In this document: positions 9,482-17,423 of the stretch, piece after piece
How the letters are laid out: every line of letters begins with the position of its first letter
How positions within the stretch are numbered: the stretch's first letter is position 1
From: Chthoniobacterales bacterium
Lineage (GTDB): Bacteria; Verrucomicrobiota; Verrucomicrobiia; Chthoniobacterales; UBA10450
Assembly: GCA_003244145.1 (NCBI GenBank)
Contig: QHBM01000004.1
Location: 1-35,444 of the forward strand
Length of the DNA: 35,444 nucleotides
Direction of reading: 5' to 3'
Position numbers and translations under genes: made by a program
The notes under the pieces: generated by a model
Databases searched by the model: none
Told to the model about the DNA's origin: nothing
The model's input: only the letters and a program-made list of their open reading frames with translations

Positions 9482-10614
9482 AGAGTGCACTCGTCACGGG
9501 CGGAGCCGGCCTGATCGGTTCTCACGTCGCTGATTTATTGCGGAGCAAAGGCTGGCGCGTTCGCGTCCTCGATAACCTCGAGCCGCAGACGCATCGCAAC
9601 GGAATGCCGGCCTGGATCGGAAAAGACATCGAGTTCATCAAAGGCGACCTCACCGACCGGCAGACGATCACCGCCGCCATGGAAGGAATCGACGTCGTCT
9701 TTCATCAGGCGGCTTACGGCGGCTACATGCCGGAGATCGCGAAATATGTTTACGTCAACAGCTTCGGCACCGCGCAAATGCTTGAGGTTATCCGCGAAAA
9801 CAAATTGCCGATCAAAAAAATCGTCGTCGCCTCTTCGCAGGCGGTTTACAGCGAAGGCGCGGCGACCTGTCCGGAACACGGCCTGGTTTTCCCCGACGTG
9901 CGCCCGGTCGAACAACTGCAGGCCGGCGACTGGTCGGTGCACTGCCCTATTTGTCAGGCGGCGACCAAACCCGCGCCCACGCCGGAACGCGCGCCGGTCG
10001 GCGGCGAGACCGTTTACGGCCTGACGAAGGTCGACCAGGAAAAATTGGTTCTGCTTTGGGGCAAACAGATCGGCATCCCGACGGTCGCGCTCCGATATTC
10101 CTGCACCTACGGTCCGCGGCAATCGATCTTCAATCCATACACCGGCGTGATCGCCATTTTTTGCACCCGGCTGCTGAACGATCTCCCACCGGTCCTCTAC
10201 GAAGACGGCGAGCAGACCCGCGATTTCTCTTTCGTCGAAGACATCGCGCGCGCGAATTTGCTCGTGGCGGAAACCGACCAGCTCGATGGCCTGCCAGTAA
10301 ATGTCGGCAGTGGCGAAGGCGTCAGCATTCGGAAAGTTGCCGAATTAATTTCCGACGCGCTGGGCATTCGGATTGCGCCGGAAGCGAAAGGCGAGTTTCG
10401 GCCCGGCGAGATGCGTCACCTAACGAGTGGAACCGAGCGCATCCGCGCCGCGGGCTATGAGCCGCAAGTCGATCTGGCCACCGGCATTGGCCGCTATCTC
10501 GATTGGATCAGGCAGCAGGCCGACGTGCGCGATTATTTTAGCGAAGCGGCTAACATTCTTCGGAGCAAAGGGATCGTTCATCGCGTAAAAGTAAACGATG
10601 AGCGAAACGGTTAG
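9478..10614 (+). CDS. NAD-dependent nucleotide-sugar epimerase (dTDP-L-rhamnose 4-epimerase-like SDR)
   Basis: An extended short-chain dehydrogenase of 378 residues. It shows TGGAGLIGSH (NAD binding, residues 7-16), the catalytic SSQAVY serine region and YGLTKVDQEK (YxxxK) near residue 180. Between them sits a roughly 50-residue insertion with two Cys/His-rich pieces, CPEHG and HCPIC, that could form a zinc ribbon. From memory, such an insertion is typical of dTDP-L-rhamnose 4-epimerase-type enzymes, so that activity is the best guess; UDP-glucose 4-epimerase is the alternative. It starts overlapping the glycosyltransferase stop and its end overlaps the MgtE start by 17 bases. Confidence 0.85.
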   Translation: MKSALVTGGAGLIGSHVADLLRSKGWRVRVLDNLEPQTHRNGMPAWIGKDIEFIKGDLTDRQTITAAMEGIDVVFHQAAYGGYMPEIAKYVYVNSFGTAQMLEVIRENKLPIKKIVVASSQAVYSEGAATCPEHGLVFPDVRPVEQLQAGDWSVHCPICQAATKPAPTPERAPVGGETVYGLTKVDQEKLVLLWGKQIGIPTVALRYSCTYGPRQSIFNPYTGVIAIFCTRLLNDLPPVLYEDGEQTRDFSFVEDIARANLLVAETDQLDGLPVNVGSGEGVSIRKVAELISDALGIRIAPEAKGEFRPGEMRHLTSGTERIRAAGYEPQVDLATGIGRYLDWIRQQADVRDYFSEAANILRSKGIVHRVKVNDERNG

Positions 10615-11614
10615 CCTCCCCGATTTCAGTTCGCCCATCGTCAATCACGCGCGCACAGATTTCCCGCTGCTCGATGCAAGCATGAGCGTGGCGGAGGCAC
10701 TCGAACGTATCCGGCGCGAAGGCGTGGGAGAACGCGTCATTTATTTTTTTGCCACCGATGCCGAGCAAAAACTCGTCGGCGTTCTGCCCACGCGCCGATT
10801 GCTGACGGCGCCGCTCGAAACACGGCTCGAGGAGATCATGGTGCGGCGGGTGGTGGCGATTCCCGCGAGCGCGACGGTGCTGGAGGCGTGCGAATTCTTC
10901 GTGCTCTACAAATTCTTTGCCTTTCCGGTCGTGGATCGCGCGCGCCGCGTGGTGGGTGTCGTGGACGTGAGTCTGTTCGCTGAAGAGATGCTGGAAGCAG
11001 GGGACCGCGAACAGGAGCGGCCGACCGTCGCCAGTCTCGGCGACGATGTGTTCGAGGCGCTCGGGTTTCGGCTGGCGCAGATTCGCGGCGCTTCGCCCTG
11101 GCGCGTTTTTCGTTACCGCTTTCCCTGGCTGCTCGCGACCGTCGCGGCAGGCACTGCCTGCGCCGTGCTCGCGGGCGCGTTTGAAGCCACGCTCGCCGGC
11201 AGCCTGGTCGTCGCATTTTTTCTCACCATGGTCCTCGGCCTCAATGAAAGCGTGAGCATGCAATCAATGACGCTGACCATTCAGGCGTTGCGGGTGAACA
11301 CACTCACTCGCCGTTGGTTCCTGGAAAATCTGCGTCGGGAACTGGCGACCGCTGTGCTCCTCGGCCTGGCCTGCGGCGCGCTGGTCGGCGCGATCGTTTG
11401 GATTTGGCGCCAGGATGTGAGTGGCGCGTTGGTTGTGGGAATCAGCATCGCGGTCTCGCTGGTGACGGCCTGCTTATTTGGATTCAGCGTGCCGTCGCTT
11501 CTGCACGGATTGAAACTCGATCCGAAAATCGCCGCGGGTCCTGTGACACTCGCAGTCACCGATTTCTTCGCTCTGGCATTTTATTTCACTCTTGCCTGGT
11601 TGGTTCTGGGATGA
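10598..11614 (+). CDS. MgtE-type magnesium transporter lacking the N-terminal domain
   Basis: 338 residues: two CBS domains (about residues 20-135) followed by a five-helix membrane domain (about 165-338). The membrane part carries the MgtE signatures LNESVSMQSMTLTIQAL and KIAAGPVTLAVTDFFALAFYF, the latter corresponding to the Mg2+-pore Asp region. Canonical MgtE (about 450 residues) has an additional superhelical N-terminal domain used in Mg2+-sensing gating; it is absent here and no upstream frame supplies it. Mg2+ or another divalent ion is the likely substrate. It overlaps the epimerase end by 17 bases and the GT2 start by 4. Confidence 0.85.
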   Translation: MSETVSLPDFSSPIVNHARTDFPLLDASMSVAEALERIRREGVGERVIYFFATDAEQKLVGVLPTRRLLTAPLETRLEEIMVRRVVAIPASATVLEACEFFVLYKFFAFPVVDRARRVVGVVDVSLFAEEMLEAGDREQERPTVASLGDDVFEALGFRLAQIRGASPWRVFRYRFPWLLATVAAGTACAVLAGAFEATLAGSLVVAFFLTMVLGLNESVSMQSMTLTIQALRVNTLTRRWFLENLRRELATAVLLGLACGALVGAIVWIWRQDVSGALVVGISIAVSLVTACLFGFSVPSLLHGLKLDPKIAAGPVTLAVTDFFALAFYFTLAWLVLG

Positions 11615-12306
11615 TCTCGGTAATCATTCCAGCCTTGAACGAAGAGGAGCCGATCGGCGCAGTAGTGCACGATTGCCTGGCGACGGGTTTGGCCGGCGAG
11701 GTCATTGTGGTCGATAACGGCAGCACCGATCGCACAGCCAAACACGCGAGAGCGGCCGGAGCAAAGGTCGTGTCGCAACCGGCACCAGGATATGGCCGCG
11801 CGTGCGCTGCGGGAATTCGCGCATTGTCGCCCGAATGCGATCTCGTTGTTTTTTTGGATGGTGATGGAAGTGATTGCCCCGAGTTCATGCCGCGGCTCAT
11901 CGCACCGATCGTCCACGGCGATCAGGATTTCGTGATCGGTTCGCGCACGCGCGGAAAACGGGAACCGGGCAGCATGAATTTTCAGCAGATCTTTGCCGGG
12001 CGAGTTGCCGGTTTCCTTCTGCGGCTACTCTACAGCGTCGGTTATTCCGATATGTGTCCGTTCCGCGCCATCCGGCGGAGCGCGCTCGAAACGCTCGGGA
12101 TGAAAGAGGCGACCTACGGCTGGAATCTCGAGATGCAGATGCGGGCCGCGCGCGCCGGGTTGCGCATTCTGGAGGTGCCCGTAAATCATCGCTGCCGGAC
12201 CGGCGGGGAATCCAAAGTCTCCGGCACGCTCCGCGGCACTTTTGTCGCGGGCCTTCGGATTGTCGCCACGCTCTTTCGCGTAGCCACTGAGCGGCGTTCC
12301 TTGTAA
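11611..12306 (+). CDS. Glycosyltransferase family 2 (DPM1/dolichol-phosphate-mannose-synthase-like)
   Basis: 231 residues with a clean GT-A fold: ISVIIPALNEEEPIGAVV at the N-terminus, VVDNGSTDRT, PGYGRACAAGI and the metal-binding FLDGDGSD. There is no obvious TM helix, resembling prokaryotic enzymes that charge polyprenyl phosphate or add sugars to envelope glycans. Start is the ATG overlapping the MgtE stop (ATGA); the frame is open further upstream but lies inside mgtE. A GT2, a DUF2064 transferase, an epimerase and a methyltransferase together suggest a small cell-surface glycan pathway (inference). Confidence 0.87.
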   Translation: MISVIIPALNEEEPIGAVVHDCLATGLAGEVIVVDNGSTDRTAKHARAAGAKVVSQPAPGYGRACAAGIRALSPECDLVVFLDGDGSDCPEFMPRLIAPIVHGDQDFVIGSRTRGKREPGSMNFQQIFAGRVAGFLLRLLYSVGYSDMCPFRAIRRSALETLGMKEATYGWNLEMQMRAARAGLRILEVPVNHRCRTGGESKVSGTLRGTFVAGLRIVATLFRVATERRSL

Positions 12307-12316
12307 TCTTGATCGC

Positions 12317-13867
12317 ATGACGCGCGGTCGAGCTATCGGTGCCGGATTGCTCGCGGGCTTCATGGCCGGCTTGGTCATGACGGTCGTGATGCTTCTGCTC
12401 GCGTGGCTTTTTGGAGTAGCCACGCCGCTTGCGATCTTCGGCGATCGTCTCTCCGTCTTTATCCCGGCGGATCAATTCCTTTCGCTCATGGGTCGCGTGG
12501 GCGGCTACAACCGGATGAAGCAGCTCGGCGTCGGTTCCGTGATCGCCGGACAACTCCTGGTCGGCGCGTTCGGCGGCATGCTTCACGGCCTTGTCGTCCG
12601 TCGCCGAAGCAAGACCGCGTTTCGTTTTACCGGAGGCGTCTTCATCTTATTGCCGCTTGCGGCTGTCGCTATTTTTTTATGGCCAGTCCTGGGCACGCAT
12701 TATCGCGGACTACCGATCGACCGCGCGACGGCCGTTACCCTTCTTGGATTGGCCGTGGCGTTTTTCTTTTTCGAACGCACCCTCGTTCTCACCTTTCGTT
12801 TTCTGACTCGCCCCCATGTCCAGTTAAACGACCAGGAATTTAGTCCGCCGATGGGCCGGCGCGCCTTGATCGTCGGCGGCCTCGGTCTTCTGGTTGCTGG
12901 AGGCGGGGCGGAAATTCTTCGCCGCCTGTATCGCGTCGCGACCTTCAGTTACGACGGCACCCAGTACAAAGGCCGCGTAGTTCAGCCGATCACGCCTAAC
13001 GACCAGTTTTATTGCGTGACCAAGAACGTGGTCGACCCGCAAGTGAACGCTTCGCTGTGGAGGCTGGAGGTGACCGGCTTGATCCAGACGCGGCAAACCT
13101 ACCGGCTCGACCGATTGAAGGCACTGCCCGCGACCACCCAGGAAACCACCTTGATGTGCATCAGCAATGGCCTCGATGCCGGGTTGATGAGTAACGCCGT
13201 CTGGAAAGGCGTGACGATGAGCACGCTCCTGAACGCGGCCACGCCGCTGCCGGGCGCAGCCAAGGTGCGGCTGCACGGCGTCGATAATTATACCGACACC
13301 TTTCCCTTGGAGAAGGCGATGGACCCGACCACGCTCGTTGTTTACGAAATGAACGGGGAGCCGTTACCGCATCGCCACGGATTTCCGGCGCGCGTGATTG
13401 TGCCGGGATACTTCGGCGAGAAACACGTGAAATGGATCACGCGGATCGAGGTCGCCGATGCCAGCGCCGTCGGCTTTTACGAAAAACAAGGCTGGGGCCC
13501 CGACTTCATGGTTCCGACTCGCTCGCGCATCGATCAACCAGACCACGATTCGACTTTCAAAAGCGCGGTCGCGGCGAATGGCATCGCGGTGCGCGGCGTT
13601 GCGTTCGGCGGCGATCGCGGAATCTCGCGCGTGGAAATTAGTGTCGACGATGGCGCCACCTGGCAGGAAGCGAAGCTCGATTATCCCGGCACCAAATTGA
13701 CCTGGGCGCTGTGGAGTTACGATTGGCGGCCGGCAACGCCGGATGATTACACCCTGGTTGTTCGCGCAACCGACGGCGAAGGCGAAGTGCAGGAGTTGGA
13801 CGAAGATCGCCCCTTCAAATCCGGCACGACCGGATTCCACAAGATTGTGGTCCACGTCACCGCGTAG
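12317..13867 (+). CDS. Membrane-anchored molybdopterin-dependent (sulfite oxidase-fold) oxidoreductase
   Basis: 516 residues. The N-terminal ~205 contain about five hydrophobic segments (near 6-33, 68-93, 102-126, 138-163, 181-205). The rest matches the oxidoreductase_molyb domain: Cys281 in TLMCISN is the expected molybdenum ligand, ARVIVPGYFGEKHVKWI is the cofactor-domain signature, and a C-terminal Mo-co dimerisation domain (VEISVDDGATWQEA) follows. The RR of MGRRALIVGG before the fifth segment recalls a Tat-like signal that could place the catalytic domain outside. Substrate unknown; sulfite or an S/N-oxide is a guess. It starts 10 bases after the GT2 gene. Confidence 0.87.
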   Translation: MTRGRAIGAGLLAGFMAGLVMTVVMLLLAWLFGVATPLAIFGDRLSVFIPADQFLSLMGRVGGYNRMKQLGVGSVIAGQLLVGAFGGMLHGLVVRRRSKTAFRFTGGVFILLPLAAVAIFLWPVLGTHYRGLPIDRATAVTLLGLAVAFFFFERTLVLTFRFLTRPHVQLNDQEFSPPMGRRALIVGGLGLLVAGGGAEILRRLYRVATFSYDGTQYKGRVVQPITPNDQFYCVTKNVVDPQVNASLWRLEVTGLIQTRQTYRLDRLKALPATTQETTLMCISNGLDAGLMSNAVWKGVTMSTLLNAATPLPGAAKVRLHGVDNYTDTFPLEKAMDPTTLVVYEMNGEPLPHRHGFPARVIVPGYFGEKHVKWITRIEVADASAVGFYEKQGWGPDFMVPTRSRIDQPDHDSTFKSAVAANGIAVRGVAFGGDRGISRVEISVDDGATWQEAKLDYPGTKLTWALWSYDWRPATPDDYTLVVRATDGEGEVQELDEDRPFKSGTTGFHKIVVHVTA

Positions 13868-13970
13868 GCGATTTCTGGCAGCGCGGACATCACGCCTTCT
13901 GCCGTGATTTTTTTGCTTCCTCTTTGCGCGCCGGCTTCGTATCCTGCGATCAACCTCCCTAATCACCCCC

Positions 13971-14405
13971 GTGAAAACCCCGCCTCCCCTGGGCGCAAGC
14001 GCCACTCATTTCCATTCAACGCCGGCTTTTAGTCGTTCGGCGTTGAAGCAAATATTTGCAATCGCCACTCCGTCGCCTGCAAAGACGGCTCTGACGCCGA
14101 CAAATGAGAAGCTCACCCGTGCAAACGTGGCTCGCGCTCGTTCGGAGCACGCTCGGATGCGTGCAAAGGCCAAGCGATCTAGTGCAAACGCCGCCCACAT
14201 TCGCGCAAAGATGGCTCGGATTCGTTCAGACGCCGGGCACACTTATCCAGACGTCGGCCCGCTCGTTGCAGAGGCCATCCAATCACGCGCAAACCCGAGC
14301 CTCGCCGATTCAAAGAACCGCGAGCGCCTGATTCAGCTTCTCCTTCTTGGACTTTCCGATGACGCGATGACCGGCGCTACCCGCGCCGGCCGCCGCAAGC
14401 AGTGA
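13971..14405 (+). CDS. Hypothetical repeat protein built on a 21-bp tandem repeat
   Basis: A 144-residue frame starting at GTG that stays open across the complete 21-bp minisatellite beneath it. The repeat makes heptads with a small residue second and Ala-Arg/His near positions 5-6, for example RANVARA, RSEHARM, RAKAKRS and RAKMARI. The product is very basic and Ala-rich. No ribosome site is visible and base composition in the third codon position is not as GC-biased as in neighbours, so translation is doubtful. Another frame of the same repeat (VQT-x4 heptads) is cleaner but broken by stops at about 14044 and 14092. Confidence 0.3.
   Translation: MKTPPPLGASATHFHSTPAFSRSALKQIFAIATPSPAKTALTPTNEKLTRANVARARSEHARMRAKAKRSSANAAHIRAKMARIRSDAGHTYPDVGPLVAEAIQSRANPSLADSKNRERLIQLLLLGLSDDAMTGATRAGRRKQ
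13993..14328. repeat. 16-unit degenerate 21-bp tandem repeat (minisatellite)
   Basis: Reading the DNA in steps of 21 bases from 13993 gives sixteen units without an indel. The approximate consensus is GTGCAAACGCCGCTCGGATT plus C. Units share a C at position 4 followed by AA/AG/GG, for example units at 14119, 14182, 14203 and 14224. The preceding 13971-13991 stretch is a poorer match and may be a seventeenth, shifted unit. Divergence between units is high, so the array is old or held by selection on the period, not the bases. Confidence 0.85.
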
Positions 14406-14432
14406 ACCCCAACCCAGCAGAACCAAAAACAC

Positions 14433-15122
14433 ATGACAGATCCTCAGGAAAACAAGCTCAGTATGTATCGGGCCACCTTCACGGTGCTCGACGCTAACGC
14501 CGCCGAATACGCCGGTGTCGCCGCCCTCGGGACCCAGGTCGGGAATTTCAGCAATTCCATCGACCTGATCGGCCAGCTCGCCCAAATCCAGACTGCCGAT
14601 ACGAGCGGCATCCCGATCGATAAAAAAATGCTGCAGCAGCAGATGGTCGATATGGCCATGCGCGTCGCCGGTGCCGTGAAAGCCTTCGCGAGCGACACCA
14701 ACAACGCCGCGCTGCGGCAGCAGGCCGACGTCAACCAAAGCACGTTCACCCGCGCCCGCGACGATTTGCGGGACGACGTCGCGCAAACAATGCACGACCT
14801 CGGAAACACCAACATCGCCTCCCTCGCGCCCTACGGCATCACCGCCATTACGTTGACCGGGTTGCAGACCCGGATCGACGCCTACCGGGCCGTCATCGGC
14901 GCCCCGCGCACCGCGCGCGTCGGGAAAAGTACCGCCACCGACATGCTCGCCGCCGAGTTCGCCCGGGCCGACACGATCCTGCAAGACCGGATCGACGGCC
15001 TGATCGAACAATTCAAAGACAGCGGCACCACCTTCTACTCCGACTACAAAAAAGCCCGCCGCATCGTCGACACCGGCTCCCAACCGCCGGCACCACCGAC
15101 TCCCCCGCCGCCCGGGCCGTAA
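14433..15122 (+). CDS. Hypothetical soluble helical protein with Pro-rich tail
   Basis: 229 residues, not assigned to a named domain. It is predicted all-helical: long Ala/Gln/Asp-rich stretches (such as KKMLQQQMVDMAMRVAGAVK) separated by short turns, a conserved-looking YGIT turn near residue 133, and DYKKARRIVDTG near the C-terminus. The last ~15 residues are almost all Pro. There is no signal peptide or TM segment. Similar proteins occur, from memory, as hypothetical proteins in Bacteroidota and Verrucomicrobiota. It starts 27 bases after the repeat frame; no Shine-Dalgarno is evident. Confidence 0.75.
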   Translation: MTDPQENKLSMYRATFTVLDANAAEYAGVAALGTQVGNFSNSIDLIGQLAQIQTADTSGIPIDKKMLQQQMVDMAMRVAGAVKAFASDTNNAALRQQADVNQSTFTRARDDLRDDVAQTMHDLGNTNIASLAPYGITAITLTGLQTRIDAYRAVIGAPRTARVGKSTATDMLAAEFARADTILQDRIDGLIEQFKDSGTTFYSDYKKARRIVDTGSQPPAPPTPPPPGP

Positions 15123-15414
15123 TAGGAATCTTCCCGTCCTTGAAGACCGCGAGCTAAAGCGCGACCGCCTCCTCCTCCTGCCCATCAAACCATAGAAACG
15201 GCGTTATCTTTTGCATGGGGAATCGTCGCTGGCGGCTGCACTTCAACCAACCACAGGTGATCAGGAGATGTCGCCGATTGCCGCGGATTTTATGAAGCAG
15301 TCACACGGAAATCTTGAGCAAATCCCGAAACCGAAAACGGATCTGTCGGATTCAGGATTTGCGAATGAGCATTTTTCTCTCGTCGTCGATAAGCAAAGTC
15401 GATAAACGGACGGG
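15123..15414. other. Intergenic gap before the nucleotide-centred island
   Basis: 292 bases without a convincing gene. A 46-codon frame starting at the ATG at 15268 (with AGGAG touching the ATG) ends at 15405, but composition looks random and I do not call it. The gap precedes the dCTP-deaminase-like gene, so its promoter probably lies here; no clear -35/-10 pair can be picked by eye. No repeat or integration-site-like sequence was seen. Confidence 0.4.
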
Positions 15415-16239
15415 ATGTCCCGCGCAGGTTTTTGGAGCAGTGAAACCTTAAAAACGAGGCTCCCTTCTGAGGCAATCGTTCAGCCCTACAATGAGGAAGC
15501 CATCAAGGCTTGCTGCTACGAATTGAGCGTCGGGGAAGAAGCCTTCGTTTCAGGGGAAGATGCGCAGAAAATACATTTGAAAAATGGAGGAACAGTTGCG
15601 ATCCCGCCAGGCCAAGTGGTGCTCGTCCTCACGCAAGAGACCTTAAAGATGCCACTGGATGCGATCGGCCTCCTGTCGATCAAATTCGGGTTGAAAGCCC
15701 GAGGTCTCATCAACGTGTCCGGTTTTCATGTGGATCCTGGTTTCGAAGGAAAACTTGTCTTTTCGATGTACAACGCGGGGGTGCAGACTATTCATCTCGG
15801 AGTTGGATCTCGCATTTTCATGCTGTGGCTCTGTTCGATAGATGATGCCACTGCCGATAAGTATCACGGGACACACAATCAGCAGAAGCACCTCCCGGAT
15901 GACGCGATAACAAATTTGGCCGCTAGAATGCCTTCGCCCTTCACCGTAGAAGAAGAAATCAAGTCTCTCCGACACGAAATGAATATCATAAAGACCATTC
16001 TTGGCGTGGCGGTTACGCTCGGGCTGACTGCTTTCTTTACGTCTTTGAAAGGTTGCGCGACTAGCTCGCCATCGCCGCCGCCGTTCTTTTCTCCACTCTC
16101 AACATCGCCCATGTTGTCGGCGTCTGGGACACCGTCCAATTCGCCGAACGCGCCATCTGCGACTGACGCTGCGATCAGTCCTAGCGTGACCCCGTTGCCC
16201 AGTGCTACTGTACAGCCGTCAGGAACCCATCGCCCTTGA
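15415..16239 (+). CDS. Membrane-anchored dCTP deaminase/dUTPase-fold protein, catalytic residues altered
   Basis: 274 residues. Residues 1-170 match the Dcd/dUTPase fold (IPPGQVVLVLTQETLKMP, then SGFHVDPGFEGKLVFSMYN). Aligned by eye to E. coli Dcd, the catalytic Glu138 position (LEFYN) is Ser117 here, and the GRSSLAR motif carrying Ser111/Arg115 is not preserved (SIKFGLK). Asp107 in VDPG, shared with dUTPases, remains. A single TM helix (about 192-212) follows, then a Ser/Pro-rich ~60-residue tail, so the domain is probably cytoplasmic and tethered. It may sense or bind nucleotides, or act as a dUTPase; deamination is doubtful. The stop overlaps the next TTG start (TTGA). Confidence 0.8.
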   Translation: MSRAGFWSSETLKTRLPSEAIVQPYNEEAIKACCYELSVGEEAFVSGEDAQKIHLKNGGTVAIPPGQVVLVLTQETLKMPLDAIGLLSIKFGLKARGLINVSGFHVDPGFEGKLVFSMYNAGVQTIHLGVGSRIFMLWLCSIDDATADKYHGTHNQQKHLPDDAITNLAARMPSPFTVEEEIKSLRHEMNIIKTILGVAVTLGLTAFFTSLKGCATSSPSPPPFFSPLSTSPMLSASGTPSNSPNAPSATDAAISPSVTPLPSATVQPSGTHRP

Positions 16240-17423
16240 AGCTTGCGCAATTAGATCACTTGCCGACGTCCACCGGCGAGCTGAATATCCTTTCGATATC
16301 TCTAAGCGATTATCAAGAGGCCGCAGCACGGACCGATCAAAATCGCCGTGGCGGGATAGAAGGACTGGCGTTTCCGCTTCTTGGTCTGTTCGGTGAGGTC
16401 GGCTCGTTGCTTAGCGCACTAAAGAAAAAACAAAGGGACAATGATTCTTACGCCGGCTACTCAGAGACTGTTCTTGAGGAATTCGGAGACGTTCTTTGGT
16501 ATTTCTCAAATATCGCTTCTCGAGTCTCATTAAGGCTCACAGACCTCGCAGGTAAGGGCCCCAAATCGACGCGGGATTCAGGTCGATGGAGACGCGTCGG
16601 GGTAGAAACGAACAAGTCGCCTGAGTTTGAAGGAGCTGTTATCGCTTTAGCCGGAAAGGTCGGCTTATTTCTAAATGAGTTTAGCATTGGCAAAATACAA
16701 GAGGACGGAGTTCAACTTTCTTCGCATCTGACAGACATTTTCTGCGCGATAACCGAAGCGGCAGCGATTGCAAACATAGATCTTCAGCAGGCTGCACAGA
16801 AGAATCTGTGCAAAATCAACAGTCGCTGGCCACGGACTCGCGAACATACGCCCCTCTTCGACGCTAACTTCAGCGAATCCGAACAGTTACCGCGAAAAAT
16901 CGAAATGCACATCGTCGAAACGCGCGTGGCAGGAAGGACATGTGTAACTCAGCTTTGCAATGGCGTGGAAATTGGTTCTAGATTAACCGACAACAAGACT
17001 GTCGAGGATGATTACCGTTTCCACGATGTTTTTCATCTCGCCAATGCGGCGGTTCTTGGTTGGTCACCCTGCCTACGGGCGCTGTTCAAGGTAAAGCGCA
17101 AGAGTCGCCCCGAGATCGATGAAAACGAGGATGGTGCGCGGGCGATTTTGATTGAAGAAGGAGTTTCGACGCTAATTTTTCACCATGCACTGCGTCTGAA
17201 CTATTTCGCGTCGGTTAAGACCTTGGATTACTCTCTCCTAAAGACCGTTCAGGACTTTGTGAATGGGTACGAAGTCAGTCGATGCCCGCTCTGGCAATGG
17301 GAGCAAGCAATTCTCAATGGATTTACAGTGTTTAGAAAACTTCGCACCCATCGACGCGGTGTGGTAACAGCCGACCTTGTCGAGCGGACGATTACGTTCA
17401 GACCAAATCCGGATGACCGTTGA
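16236..17423 (+). CDS. MazG-like nucleotide pyrophosphohydrolase with extra C-terminal domain
   Basis: 395 residues. Residues ~40-100 carry a MazG-type helical motif, LGLFGEVGSLLSALKKK and LEEFGDVLWY. The ExxE-ExxD metal set is incomplete: E54 is present but the second Glu is Ser57; E82/D85 are kept. The C-terminal half, with DDYRFHDVFHLANAAVLGW and EEGVSTLIFHHA, resembles the MazG C-terminal domain linked with predicted conflict systems (from memory). MazG enzymes hydrolyse NTPs or dNTPs to NMPs. Start is a TTG overlapping the upstream stop, so the two proteins should be made together. GC looks lower than in the flanking housekeeping genes. Confidence 0.78.
   Translation: MKLAQLDHLPTSTGELNILSISLSDYQEAAARTDQNRRGGIEGLAFPLLGLFGEVGSLLSALKKKQRDNDSYAGYSETVLEEFGDVLWYFSNIASRVSLRLTDLAGKGPKSTRDSGRWRRVGVETNKSPEFEGAVIALAGKVGLFLNEFSIGKIQEDGVQLSSHLTDIFCAITEAAAIANIDLQQAAQKNLCKINSRWPRTREHTPLFDANFSESEQLPRKIEMHIVETRVAGRTCVTQLCNGVEIGSRLTDNKTVEDDYRFHDVFHLANAAVLGWSPCLRALFKVKRKSRPEIDENEDGARAILIEEGVSTLIFHHALRLNYFASVKTLDYSLLKTVQDFVNGYEVSRCPLWQWEQAILNGFTVFRKLRTHRRGVVTADLVERTITFRPNPDDR

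Noticed and set aside
14104-14331. VQT-type heptad frame within the 21-bp repeat
   Set aside because: Cleaner heptads, but stops at about 14044 and 14092 break it over the rest of the array.
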